From Congeria kusceri (Eukaryota > Mollusca > Bivalvia > Myida > Dreissenidae): a stretch of DNA of 64,000 nt. Shown one piece after another: positions 1 through 55,207 of the stretch (positions within the stretch are counted from its first letter, which is position 1; every line of letters begins with the position of its first letter). Location of the stretch: NCBI GenBank assembly GCA_027627225.1, contig CM051028.1, forward strand, positions 19,297,201 to 19,361,200, written 5' to 3'. Under the pieces are notes generated by a model. The model was given only the letters and a program-made list of their open reading frames with translations, did not search any database and was not told the DNA's origin. The position numbers were made by a program, and so were the translations under genes.

Positions 1-235
1 CTCAGCCCTACTACCCTCGTACCTTGTTATCTCTGCCTCCTTCTCCCTGAAGTACTTGGAGAGCACAGTAACTCAACCCTACCACCCTCGTACCTTGTTA
101 TCTCTTCCTCCTTCTCCCTGAAGTACTTGGAGAGCAGAGTAACTCACCCCTACCACCCTCGTACCTTGTTATCTCTGCCTCCTTCTCCCTGAAGTACTTG
201 GAGAGCACAGTAACTCACCCCTACCACCATCGTAC
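1..235. repeat. 71-bp minisatellite duplicating the end of MIA3 exon 20 and its donor
   Basis: Donor-like GT dinucleotides fall at 234-235, 163-164, 92-93 and 21-22 on the minus strand, a spacing of 71 bp. Each unit repeats about 44 nt of exon 20 coding sequence (VLSKYFREKEAEIT in place of AELT), the AACAAG|GTACGA donor, and a short G-rich stretch with a second donor-like GGGGTGAGT. The array continues left of the window. Confidence 0.92.
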
Positions 236-43013
<42,778 letters not shown>

Positions 43014-44090
43014 AATTATGCGTTTAAGCCACTGCATTTGGAAAATAGTGATGTACACGTCAGCTCAAACTTTGTTGATCCACCATTTTATTTGTTTGAA
43101 GTGATCTCCCTTTGTGTTACTTTTTTTCTCAAGTTATAATAATCGCGTTTAAGTGGACATTATTACACGTCCATTATTCGTATTTTTGAGCCAAAAGGTT
43201 CGTGTCACCTTAATTGTATTTGTTTTATTACAGTAAAACTCTATATATTACATTAATAGTTGGAGCTTTATTAGTTATTTAGTTTAAATTGATATTGCTG
43301 TATTGGCTTAAAACAGCAATACTTTTCGTATATGCAAACAGGCTACACTAAACTATTAAAATGTCTTCGGCCATCTATAATTTGGAGTTCACAGGCCTTT
43401 TTCTGACCTTTTTGGGAAAAAGTACCTTGGTTAAATTGGGAAATTCACGACGTAAAATTTTCAAAATTGGGAAAAATTTGTATCGCTAAATCGTACGTAT
43501 AACGAAGAAATTTACAGTTTTAAATAAATAAATAAGAATTTAACAGCCCTAATAATTTTATTTTAACTCTAAATTGTGATAAATACCTAAGCAAGCTATG
43601 CAACCAAGAGTTTGTAATCATATGCATGTCTCATTTCCTATAAGGATGTGTATGCTTCTAAAAAAGCATCACCAACTTCACCAAAATAAAATAGTGGGAT
43701 CTACTGTCTACATGATTTAGTTTTAATGATGTGTTAATAAACATCGTGTAGTGCCTACACTACATAGGTCGAAAAAATATGTGATAACTTGAAAAGAAAT
43801 CTTTACCTCCTTATATTTAAATCCTACCTTTAACTGACACATCCACTTGTGTAAATACCAAAAATTTTGCCCATAATTCATGTTAAATGTTATCATGATA
43901 GAGGACAAACAAATCGTTTTTCTTTGTGTTACCCATTTTTTTACACAGCTATTAGAGTGTTCACCCCTTGTAAAATATGTCAAGCATAAAATTAGAGGAT
44001 ATCCAAATGTAAAACCAGTGAGAAAAAATCAGCTATAAAGTATTGAAAAATCGTATTTTAACTTACATTTTCAAAAAAATAAATACATAT
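43014..44090. other. 5' flank of MIA3, no gene seen
   Basis: AT-rich DNA holding the 5' untranslated region and presumably the promoter of the minus-strand gene. I see no convincing TATA box or CpG-rich block that would fix the transcription start. Confidence 0.5.
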
Positions 44091-44112
44091 TTGGCATTGG
44101 GAACGGGTCCGA

Positions 44113-44896
44113 CTATAGGACCCGTGAGAGCAGTAGAAAAAGGCCTGGCTCATGAACGCCTAAGGTCATGAAGCCTAGACTTCTCATGGCCCACATTAGG
44201 GGTGGTAACATTACGGCCAATTGCAGAGGACAAATTTCTCTGTGCACCACGCGTAGCTGATGGCGCAGCCTGTGCCGCATGACTCGGCAAGCGAACATTC
44301 ACTTCTCTTTGAGAAGACGTCACTGGTGCTGCCGAGGTAAAGCCATATACCCCTGCTGCACGGCTGGAGCAACATTTGCAGGTTGCCAGAAGCCATTGGC
44401 ATACCCACCAGGACGTACTGTAATTTTTGACCGGGTTGCTGCTGTAGCATGGGTTGCACCAGACGTTTTGCCATGGGCTCTGCCTTGTCCTGCACAGCCA
44501 TCACATTGGCCCTCTTTCCCCTCACTATTAGGAGCAGATGCAGATAGTGGGGCAGACAGAACCATTGGCCCACTTGAGGTGGCATTATCGATGGCCGCCT
44601 TCACCCTTTCAGTTGCCACCTGAGCCTCATTGACAAGACTAACCTCCGGACACATACTTACATTCCTCCGACTCATCATCCTTCACATCATGCTCAGATT
44701 TTCTGACCCTCAACCTCGCCCACATCTCAACAGACACCCTCAAATAGGGTAACGAAGCCAATTGCTCCAGCATGATCTGCCCCTCAGACTTCCTAAAGCG
44801 AACAATCGCTTCTGCCACTTTAGACCCTATGTCCTTGACCGTCCGCAATTCAGCTGCTGAAGCTGTATCAGCATCGATAGTCTGTATGGTCGCCAT
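44113..44896 (-). pseudogene. decayed gag-like fragment with helix-hairpin-helix head
   Basis: The frame at 44639-44896 starts MATIQTIDADTASAAELRTV, then IGSKVAEAIVRFRKSEGQI. The pattern (DADTA-x-A-x-EL...IG-x-x-x-A-x-x-I...G) is a ComEA-type helix-hairpin-helix, seen at the start of gag-like proteins of some mollusc LTR elements. The following sequence stays open only by switching frame (44320-44679, then 44211-44585) and is rich in Gln, Ala and Pro. No protease or RT follows. Base composition is more GC-rich than its surroundings. Confidence 0.5.
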
Positions 44897-44899
44897 TAA

Positions 44900-47800
44900 T
44901 AATTGTTACTTAATTTAAGGAAACTAGAAAAACAAAGACAATTGTTTACATTTATTATTTGTATTCTTATTATTCAAGGTTGGTGATTAATTGCCAGTAG
45001 ACACAAACATTAAATAATTGCATAAGTCAAAAGTACCTATTCTCAGTGTAATCAAGTTGTTGTCTTGTTGTTGTTATTTTGTTGTGGTCATTGTTGGGGA
45101 TTTATACCAGTTATATAGGATGCTGTTTTAATTAGTCATTAAAATAAACCATTAAACTAGCAACCCCAATCTATCGATTAATCAATAGCTTATCAGCTGG
45201 AATTATCGGGATTTCTAATAGTCATTGTATTTTTCGTGTCAGAACTTCTTTATTTATGAAGATATTGCAATGCAGTAAAAACCAGTTGAATCAGTATAAA
45301 ATCCTCTTTCATCTGATATAAATTACATTTATGACATATTAATTGCTACTTCGTAGGAAAGTGATAATTGCTTGATTACCATCAGCTTTTGGTATCTGCC
45401 GATAATGCAAGTACCGAGTCAGTGTAATCCAACATGTACTTTATTTGCAAACAAATGCGAAGTGGATATTGCTAATAAATATTCATGATTTTATGTAACA
45501 AGAACGTTGATTGGTTGACCTTCAACTCCGTTTTTGAATGACGTAAATCGGATATCCCTACGCTGAAATATAGTTTCATAAAAAATTCAAGTTAAACTCA
45601 CGCTTTCGTTAACAAATGTTTTGAAATTGTGCACATATTGTCAAAAAATATAATCATTCATGTTTCTTTTGATACCAAAATCGTTTTTCGGAACAAAAAA
45701 TTACTACCGCGCATTTTGATTTAAAATAGGTCACTCTCAGTTGTAAACGCTAGTAATTTCCAAGATGGCGGACGTGTCAAATTTACTTTGTACTTGAAGC
45801 GTTTAACGCTTCGTTTTTGCATATTTCTCATAGAAACTACGGATCAACTGCATGAATCGATTGGTATGTGTATATACTATCATATTTTATTTATTTTATT
45901 GTAAAATAACGTATACATTTCTTAAATTTTGATCGTGATATAAATTCGGTGATTCGTTCCAATTCGCAAAACAACGTCCTTTAGTTTTGTGGTCTTAAAA
46001 CGATCATTTGCATTTATTGCGTTGAATTAACTATATTTTCTGACTGGTATGAATATAAAGAAACTCTTTTTGAACCAAGATATTAATAATTTATATCAAC
46101 GAATGTTCTATTCATAGTGTTAAGTTTGTGAATAAAACTTGCCGAGACTTTCGTCTTTCTGTCTGACAGTAGCGATAACAAAGCTTTGTCCATTCAGCCA
46201 GTCCATATCTGTCACCATAGTAAACCATACATTTTTTATCACATCGCTAAAAATGAACTACGGACATAAAAGTCATTGTTTTGATGGAATTAAAGACATT
46301 AAAGTTGAAATGTTTATATATTAGTAATAAAATTATAAAACATGAGCGTTTTGTTGATCATTTTCACTTTTAAATTGCCGATTTTTTTGTGTACTGAACA
46401 GAATTTGCATCGGCCATCTTTGTTTTCACGAACGGATCATGTGATTTTAATCTAAATTACTCCTGCCTATTTTTAGCTACAATCATGTATTATATATCAT
46501 TGGAAAGGGGAAAGAACACGCTTTCCATTGGTCTGCAAATAAATTATGCAAAGTAATTCAGGGAAGATCAGCAAGGCGCCAAACTTAGGCAATTTTCATT
46601 GGCTATTTGTCCTAAGAAAACAATATGGTCACTGGAAAGCACAAGTATGCCAGCAAAATATAAGCATCCATCCATCATTTAACATAAGTTTATTAAAATT
46701 ACATCTTAGCGCATTTTTGCGCAATTCGTTTAATTCCATACACTGTCGATCAGGTACTTCGTGTTCTTCCGTCAGCTTCCGATAGCGACCCGTTATCAGC
46801 CGAATCTGATTTCGTGTCACTCCGCTTAACGTTCGTCATACTGCAAAGAGTGATCTCCCCTGAATGTTATCAGTTTTCGCGAGGTATTGCAGTCGTGCAA
46901 CTTTGACGTCTTTGTCAATCTTTGTTGTTTGATTGTATATTACAGGTACTGCAAACTATTTACCATATCAAAATAATTATTATTGCAATAAGTGCATGCA
47001 AGATGGCTGTTAATATAATTATTTCACGTAAGATTTACGATGTTTAAGCTGTTGGAAGATTGTGAAAGTGAAACTGAAAGTGGACAACAATTTGACAAGA
47101 CATAGTCTCGATTTATAGCACAGCATTGATCCTCAATCACCACCGTGTACACAACTGAAATGCAAAGTCTGTCGTGTTTATTTTCATTTATAATTGATCA
47201 ATTTTATCTATATCATTTCTTGAATGAGCTGCAAATAAGGTAGCTGGGTGGGAGAGGGGTGAGCACTCCCTCCCTTGTCATTGCCTTTAAGTGGTCACTC
47301 CAGGTTCAATTGAATGACTTCATGTTGTATACTTACAAGGTTTAATATTTTCTTTAAATTTAAAGCTTTTTTGTTGTTGTTTTTCTTTAAATCTTAAAAC
47401 ATCCCTACATTGAAAAACAATTCTTACATTGAAAACAATCTTTTAACAGCATTTATTCTGCATGCTTGATATTTTAACTTAACTGCAATACTGCAATACT
47501 AGTAGCACTTCATAAAATGCTGTTAAGTAACATCATTAAGTATTGCATGATTTGCTTTTGCATATATTAATTTCAGGATTGCTGCAGTTTTTGAAAGGTA
47601 TTGTGCTTTGGTTCATACAGGACAAACAAGACAGTGGAGACAGTGGCTTTTGAAGACAGAAATTAACAGTCTTTTGAAGACAGAAATTAACAGTCTTTCT
47701 CGTGTTAGGTTGTTTCCAAGATGGTCAACCAAGGAGTCTTTAAAGTTGTGTTGTGGTGCTTTGCATTTGCAGTTTTTAATTGTTTTTTCTTTTGCCTGAG

Positions 47801-48990
47801 ATGGCCTATCCCATATTCAATTTGTTAATGTTTGATGTTGCTGTTACTGTTCATATTTGTCGGAAAAGTTTTTCGTATTATCACAAGACTATGTTCTTTT
47901 CAAGTATTTTCTGATCAATACTTAAAAATTGTTCAACATTTAAACCATCTTAATTGTTGTATTTAAGGTATGGTTTGGGTTATTTTGAATGAGTGAACAA
48001 TTAGTATTCCAAAAAGTTCCTAAGCAAAAGCTGCATTGAAAGACCACCTTTCATCAAGACCGCATGTCGTTTAATACATGTATTTACATTTCTGTGGCCA
48101 TTTTTTAAAATAACTTTGAAGAGTACATGATCTAATTGGCAGAATTAAAAGGTAAAATATATTAATTTTGTTTTGGTCTTCCAGAAAGGATGGTCTTAAA
48201 ACTGGAGATGATGTCGGATATATGCCTTTTGAGTTAATGTATACACTGTTCCGAATACTGAAATAAATTAGTCTGTTACATGTACTAAGCATGTTTAAGA
48301 TATATATAATATATATAACTGATCTTTATAAATGTATATAACATCTTTTACTTGCAGTTTGTAAATGCCAAATGTGTTTTACGCAGTACTAGAGACATTG
48401 TCTTACCCAGATTCAGTCCAGCATTTGGCTTTAATACTCATTCCATTTAAAATGATTTGTTGTCTTTTATAAGTCACCATGTATGTAAGACAGTGAAAAT
48501 ATGTGAAGTGTTTAGTTAACAAAGCATAAAGTGACATGAAAAGATTACTTTGAACCTGTTTAACTGCCAGAAATTATTGCCAGGTGTATCATTGACAGAA
48601 TTTACATATTTGACAGAACGAAATGTGGGGGGTTACCTTCTTCAGATACACATAACTTTGTTATTTTTCAAGATACAGTAATTTCGTTTGCAGTTTTGTT
48701 TTTCTAAAAGAATAACCTTTAAAATGGTATATAATTTTATAGGTGTTTCTAAATTTAACAAAATCCTCTGTTATCGCTACTGACAGACTGTTATTATTTA
48801 TTTGCCAATATGAAATAATGTTAGTCCGACTCATGGAAAATTACTTATATAAATTATTTAATACCCATATATTAAAAAATCAAGAGTGTGTTTTATATAA
48901 ATTAAACCATGTCATTTTTATTTAAAATAATCAAATATTTAGAAATGCAATATTTGGCAAAAGAAATATTGGCGATTGTTTCATAAATTT
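44900..48990. other. intergenic or 5' intronic DNA with few landmarks
   Basis: No long conserved frame. CCAAGATGGCGGAC at about 45757 matches a YY1-type initiator motif and could mark the first exon of the plus-strand gene, followed by a donor-like GATTG|GTATGTG at about 45864. A possible 22-nt exon (TTAATTTCAG|...GAAAG|GTATTG) lies at about 47577-47598. These cannot be confirmed without RNA data. Confidence 0.35.
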
Positions 48991-49010
48991 CCTTGTGTTT
49001 CAGGTGCAGA

Positions 49011-49424
49011 ATGGCAACGCTTGGACCATTCTGCCATGCCATTGGCCTGGATGAAAATGCCATTGTCAACAACAGATTTCCAGTTGTAGAGAACATAAGC
49101 AACGGAACTGCCCTTGAGCTGAAATCTTTTTGTGATTCGAGAAATTACACAGACAACCAGTATGTGGAAGTACTTTCAAAGCTCATTGCAGACATTTGTT
49201 TGTCAAACCAACGAACTGTGATGTCCAAAATAAACAGGATAAAAAATCAGAAAAAATGCTTGCAATCAAAAAAAAAAGTAAGCGGATTCAAAAATGTGAA
49301 GGACTTATTAGAGAAAAGCTTCTGTGCTCCTATTTGTCAAACAACATCAACAAACTCAGAGTTAGGAATTACACAAGCATGTGCAACAAAAAAACAATTA
49401 GCTGTTAACTGTTTCATGTTTTGA
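49011..49424 (+). CDS. hypothetical protein, 137 residues, probable last exon
   Basis: Not recognised. An acceptor TTGTGTTTCAG ends at about 49004, and the first ATG after it is in a good context (AGAATGG). The protein begins MATLGPFCHAIGLDENAIVN, is mixed in composition with a basic middle (NRIKNQKK, QSKKK), has seven cysteines and no signal peptide or membrane segment. AATAAA lies at 49591, about 165 nt after the stop. Read in isolation it looks like a real coding exon because it is the longest non-repetitive frame in this 12-kb stretch and has both splice and polyadenylation signals. Upstream exons probably exist. A domesticated or decayed transposon protein is an alternative. Confidence 0.55.
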   Translation: MATLGPFCHAIGLDENAIVNNRFPVVENISNGTALELKSFCDSRNYTDNQYVEVLSKLIADICLSNQRTVMSKINRIKNQKKCLQSKKKVSGFKNVKDLLEKSFCAPICQTTSTNSELGITQACATKKQLAVNCFMF

Positions 49425-50470
49425 ATGTCTAAAAATTTAGTTGCAATATTATTGTTATGAACTACAATTTTCATTTTAGACAGCATACAACAGCACAAAA
49501 CTCATATTTAATATTATATACAGTATAATTATAATATATTGCTGGTATTGTTGAAGATGAAGTTTTGTTATGCGACAAATGAATTTGTCAAATAAATTCT
49601 AATGTACTGTTCTTGTTGTATTCTTATTTTCATAAAGAAGTATTGAAAATACATGAAAATAAACATCAAAAATGGAATCTACAGAAAAAACTATTGGCAT
49701 GTCAATTTTTATTAAAATATCTTTAAAAATGAAAAAGTTATGAAGAAAAGATCTTAATTGTGTTTCACTTTCGGGTCCGCGACTGCCTTAGTATTTCTTA
49801 TCAGTTGTATAGAGAGAAAATTCCAGGAAATTCACAAATTGTGCATTCTTCTTTTCTCCATAACTTTTTATTAATAAAGATATCTTAAAAATTTAAAAAG
49901 CTTTAAAGAAGAGAATATTTAAAGAATAATTGTATGTAATAATTATACTGAAAAACTATTTTTAAAAAATCACTTGGGGTTGCTAATTAAACACTCACAT
50001 CAACCATATCACAAACCACAAGCAATCGCCGTCAGATCGCAGCAACAAATCATCAATGCTCGTCTTAAAGAAGGTCTACTGTAAACATACTCAACAAAAA
50101 TTACATACAGCAATCTAAATTTAGAATATAAATAAACCATAACATTGTTTTGTGCACCGCTTTATGAGGCGGCAACAGACCACAAAACTCAACCGATTGG
50201 CCATGAACACTGGCAACATGGGTTGAAATCAATTACAAAATACTTGTTTGTAACGTAGAAATACAAAATTAATACGACATGAATGAATGTTTTGTGTAAT
50301 ATCAATTAGAAAATTGTAACAAAAATTCATTATGGCGGACTAGGAAATTCTGCCGCTACGGATAGCAGAATTTGCAAACTAAAAAATACGCTTAGATTTT
50401 TGCTCGGAGCGCCATTTGTTGTACTTAATGCGAAGTACATACCTTCAATGTCTTGTTGACGTTAATCAGG
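49425..50470. other. intergenic DNA, small inverted repeat only
   Basis: Inverted pair at about 49697-49735 and 49851-49902 (AATATCTTTAAAAATGAAAA against TAAAGATATC). ATTATGGCGGACTAGG near 50331 resembles the YY1-like motif at 45757. No gene seen. Confidence 0.5.
49591..49596 (+). promoter_or_regulatory. polyadenylation signal AATAAA
   Basis: Canonical hexamer 165 nt after the stop of the hypothetical gene, followed by a T/G-rich stretch (TACTGTTCTTGTTGTATTC). Confidence 0.5.
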
Positions 50471-50479
50471 ACTGGAGAC

Positions 50480-51655
50480 AGGCTCGACAGTAGAGAGAAT
50501 CAGTGTCAAGGTCAAAATTCAAGGTCAAATCTAAGAAATACATTCTTAGACTTGGTCTGAAGCATAATTTTGTCCAGCATGAACAGATTTTCAAATAACT
50601 TGGTAGAAGTGATAAGCATTATAAGATGGTTTTCACGCACAAGAACCAGGTCCCTAGGTCCAAGGTCAAGGTCGCACTTAAGCGTCTAAGGTAAAATATT
50701 TGAATAAAAAAAATAATGTTGTCATGCATGGAGGAATTTTGAAATAAGTTGGGGGAATGAACACCATCATGAGACCGTATGTCTGTCGCCTGTAAGAACC
50801 AGATCCCTAGGTCCAAAGTCACACATAAAGGTAAAATAAAGAAAATAATCCATAGAACACACTATTATGTAAAGTTAGAGTAAGACATCAAACATAGAAT
50901 AAATTGTTTTATTATACTAATGTTTAATATGCAGTTAACCCTTTGTAATTACAAAATTTTGCAGAGTTATTAGTGTAATAGATATCTGCATATATAGTTG
51001 CATCAATACAATTGATTTTACCACAAAACTGTATACTGGTATGCATTTACAATATTTTCACCATAAAATAGAACCGTGTCCATGCATGCATGAACACAGT
51101 TTTAAAATACAATAAAAACAGTCAAAGATACAATCAGTTTTAATGAAAGAGTTATGGAAAATGTAAATAATACCATAATTAGTGACAAAATATAACAAAC
51201 ATACATAAACACCTCCAACTGCACAGTTTTATGTGAAACTAAATAAAAACATTGTATGTCCATTCTATGTTTGATGTCTTATTCTAACTTCACATAATAC
51301 AGTGTTATAAACACTGTCCTGGGCATAATTTTTTCCAGCACAGAAGGATTTTGAAATAACTTGGCAGAAGTGATAAGCATTGTATGGGTATTTCCCTAGG
51401 TCCAAGGTCAAGGTCTCACTTCTAGGTCAAATATTTGCAAAAGCATACTTTTATCCATGGAAGGATTTTCAAATTAGGTGGAAGATAATGATCACCATCA
51501 TTTAGATGGTATGTCAAGCCCACAGACCAGGTTTCTAGGTTCAAGGTCAAGGTCACACTTCAAGGTCAAAGGTCAAATATTTGTCCAGAATATAATATTG
51601 TTATGCATGGAAGTATTTTCAAAGAAGATGGCAGAAATGAATACTATCATGAGAT
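50480..51655. repeat. AGGTCAAGGTC repeat element split by a MITE
   Basis: Units with CTAGGTCCAAGGTCAAGGTC and GCATGGA(A/G)G(A/G)ATTTT(C/G)AAAT recur on both sides of the insert at 50863-51299. The final units lie at 51400-51650. Same general style as the other core-unit repeats. Confidence 0.65.
50863..51299. mobile_element. 437-bp MITE with 40-bp inverted ends
   Basis: Left TATTATGTAAAGTTAGAGTA (then AGACATCAAACATAGAAT), right its inverted copy with two differences. It separates two parts of the AGGTCAAGGTC repeat, so it is a clear insertion. No coding frame. Confidence 0.85.
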
Positions 51656-51770
51656 GAGAAAGCAAATTGTACATGAGTCATATTTTTTTATTGCCCAAAG
51701 TTTGATTTATCTCCCTTGACTACTTTTAGGTATCGATTCTAAATTCGCACTTGTAAATGGGATCTTTTTG

Positions 51771-52240
51771 ATACCTCAACTTACTTCACTGAATGAAAGA
51801 AGAAATTGAGATTAAGTAAAATGCACAAGAACCATAACTCTGCCTTGTCCAGTGTTTGAATTGTTTTTCTTTAGCCATTGAATCTTTTCACCAAAAAAGT
51901 TCTTTTGACGGAAGTATTTGGTGACACTGGCACTCATTTTTATATGTTTTTGTAATTTATTATTATATTGATACAGCTAGCTGGTCATCTTTTCATGCGC
52001 CTTTAATACCTCAACTTACTTCACTGAATGAAAGAAGAAATTGAGATTAAGTAAAATGCACAAGAACCATAACTCTGCCTTGTCCAGTGTTTGAATTGTT
52101 TTTCTTTAGCCATTTAATCTTTTCAACAAAAAAGTTCTTCTGACGGAAGTATTTCTTGACACTGGCACTCATTTTTATATGTTTTTGTAATTTATTATTA
52201 TATTGATACAGCTAGCTGGTCAACTTTTCATGCCCCTTTA
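51771..52240. repeat. two tandem copies of a 235-bp unit
   Basis: 51771-52005 and 52006-52240, both starting ATACCTCAACTTACTTCACT and ending in CCTTTA. Fewer than ten differences, so the duplication is recent. Confidence 0.95.
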
Positions 52241-52439
52241 ATACAGTTATTCCCTCCGCCAAATGACATTGATAGAGAGACTAAAGTAACTGTTGTGCTA
52301 GCCTCCAAGTAAAGTATATTAACAATATTGTTAATATTAAAAACAAACACAACACAGAACTATTTATTGTTCTATTTCACCCTCTTTGATTGATTTAACC
52401 TGTCAGATAATATATGTAACCCTGCTGAAAAAATCCACA

Positions 52440-53285
52440 AGCCTCATTGGCGATCGCTATAAAAGCTAGTTCATATAGTGTGACCTGGGGGGCAGTCACC
52501 CACAGAGGAAGTTCTGAAGACTCTCCATCTTACTCCCACCTTGGCTTACGCCTCTTATAACCAGGGGACTTGGAAGGGGAATTTCTGTGGGTGGCTTCGC
52601 GAACATCGGCTTAGTACTGTCAGCCTTCAAGTCGGTTGTCTTCTCAAGCTCATAAGACTTGCTTGAAGCAAACCCTACTGCATCTATCCCTCAGGATATT
52701 ACCACAGCAGAAGGTGGGCTGGAAAAGGAAGGGCAGCAGTGGAAGTGGCAGCAGAGCAGGCAGACCGGGACGGACCCATGCAGCTATGCAGACTGGGATT
52801 TCGAGGGAGTGGCTCCTATGAAAGCTATGGACGTGTCCTCGGACAGTGGTACCAAGTACGCTCAACATGCTTGGGAAACTGTCTGGGGGTTCATGACATT
52901 AGCTGTTTGGAAGAGCCTGGACAGGGTGGCGCAGCGCACATTGGACGGAAGCGATAATCTGAAATTGTAACTAGGAACGGCGAGGAATCAGTGCACATGA
53001 AGGTCTCATTGGCCAACGTGCACTGATTAATTTGGATCTGAATAATCTCATTGGATTGTGCCCGGGCGGCCAGGATAAATTTGACCTACTTTGGCTCTAA
53101 ATTAACTATTTTCCCCTGCCGGGTTACAGGGGCAGGTCCTCACATAATGCAGCCTCAGGCGGGGAAGGACCTGTCAATAAACTATGAAACAACAACAGAC
53201 AGTATAAGTGTCCTTATACATCACCCTACTGCATCGACTTTTAAATATAAGATCCATATGATAGTGTATTGTTGGTAGCCAACGA
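52440..53285. other. unidentified GC-richer segment
   Basis: Begins near a TATA-like CTATAAAAGC (52457) and is richer in G and C than its flanks. A plus frame at 52659-52970 (ending KSLDRVAQRTLDGSDNLKL) and another at 52739-52957 are open, but neither resembles a family I know. Codon frame seems to shift, which suits a decayed mobile-element protein. Confidence 0.35.
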
Positions 53286-53977
53286 TTAAATGGTTGCTGC
53301 ATAACACCCTTATGGTAACAAACTCCATTTCTTTGTGTTTGACCTGAACATGGATTCTGCTGGCACTTTTTAGTGGTTTTGTTTGCATGAAAGCAAAATT
53401 AAGTTTATCAAATTTGCCATTTATTCAGCTATGGATTATTGCTCTTCACTTTAGAAAACTTTGTGAATGAGGTTGACTTACCATGTTAGTAAATTTCATG
53501 ATACTAAAAACTTACGCATTTCGTTATCCTTTCAGTATATGTAAACAGGAAACTTTGAGTGATAACTGAGTGTTGAAATTGGTAAATGCAAGGACACATT
53601 CTAATTCAAAGTCAGTTGCTAAGGCCATACCAATTTGATTCTATGTTTAGAGTCCTCGGGCTGGTAGGTTTCTGGATGCAAACAATTTTGGCAATGTGAA
53701 AAATCAAGTTGGAAAGCATATTAAAGATTTAAAAGAAAAAAGACTTTCAGGTGGTTTTACCAATATTTGTAAAAACAGTGTGCAAATAGTCAATTTACAC
53801 AGTTAAAATACTGTGTTAAAGTAGGTTCCCAATTATGAAGATGATATATAACAGTTTGGCAGGTAAACATTTGCTTTAGCTTGTACCACTGCTATGAATA
53901 AGCTGTGGAAGAAAAATTATTATTTCTTCCTAAGGAACAATTAATTTTTCCTAAGTAAGAATTATTGCTTTCTGCAA

Positions 53978-55207
53978 CCAATTGTATAAACAACCGGTAA
54001 TAATATACCTAGGTAAATCACTTACCGCGGTCAAAATCTTAGTTAAGATACTGCGGTAGTTTTCACTTGTATAAAGCTTTTTACCTCGCGGTATCTTAAC
54101 CACGGTAATTGAGCGATTTTTACCTGGGTTGTTTTACCCTGAATTCCTAATATTTATTTGCGCGCAAATTTCCAAACGATCGGAGTAAGAAATCAAAATG
54201 GCCGAAATTAAAATGAAATTGAAGGAAAGAAATACAAGTCATGATATCTGATTAAAAGTCTTCACACAGTCATAAGTTAAACAATGATATATTTGCAAAA
54301 ATATGTTTACAAAAATGTACATTGTGAACAAACAAACAAGCACTATACTGAAATGAGGATACTCAACACATCAATATTTCAACACGTTTAAGTTATTATT
54401 AACAGATTTGTAGCTCTGCTTCTTCAGCTATTTGGAGATAAATACAATGTCAGTCTTTAAATTAATTGTGTATAGCTCCTATAATCTGTATCTAGCCTTT
54501 TACATGAATTATACTTAAACACTTTTAACCATTATCTGAAGTTGGGCCCATGTAGATTATTATAAAACATTGCTTGTTAAATGTACGTCCTTTTCAGAAT
54601 AACAAAAACAAAATAAGGATTAACTTGCATTTCATTTTAAAAACATAAACAGAGTACAGAAAACAACTCCTGAAAATATGCAAAGTATTTCACACTAAAA
54701 AATATTCATGTATTTCACGCTAATTAAATTAAATCTATTCAGCACTCTTTTACTACCATCATTTCAAAGATTGGCATTCTTTTTGAAATGCCCCGTTTGG
54801 TGCCTCTAATATGATTCCGATTCAGTCTCATCAACCCATCACGATGATGTGTACCATTTGTAAAAAATGTGTGATGTCATCGAATCTATTCTGGGTCAGG
54901 AGACGTGTAGAAATAGTGAAGTGTACATCGGAGAATTGAACATGCAAATTTTGATAACTTTATACTTGAATTTACGTTTAAAGTATGGCTATATATATGC
55001 GTTGATTTTTATTCATAGATGAATGTCCGCCATGTTTGTTGAGGTTAAAATACTCTAACCAAGGTAAGCTAGGTGGGTAAAAATATACTGCGGTAAGTGC
55101 GTGGTTAATTTTTTGGAAATTGTTTATACAAACCGTTTTACCCATGGTAGGGTTCAGGTTACTGCGGTATCATTGTTTACCGCGGCAAGAAATGTTTATA
55201 CAATTGG
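53978..55207. mobile_element. 1.23-kb DNA transposon, CCAATTGTATAAAC ends
   Basis: Perfect 14-bp inverted ends CCAATTGTATAAAC and GTTTATACAATTGG. Both subterminal regions carry several TACCGCGG/CTGCGGTA motifs (for example 54024, 54049, 54091, 55087, 55162, 55177), like clustered transposase binding sites. A short frame after ATGGCCGAAATT at 54199 may be the start of a lost transposase. It interrupts a repeat with AGGAAGAATTAA-type motifs. Confidence 0.75.

Noticed and set aside
43723..43983. 86-residue minus frame upstream of MIA3
   Set aside because: No signal of conservation, weak composition and no splice context. Treated as chance.
46629..46839. Minus frames starting MTNVKRSDTKSD and RNQIRLITGRYRKLTEEHE
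   Set aside because: Two short frames overlap with neither a convincing splice site nor a known family. It may be a repeat relic, but I cannot support a gene.
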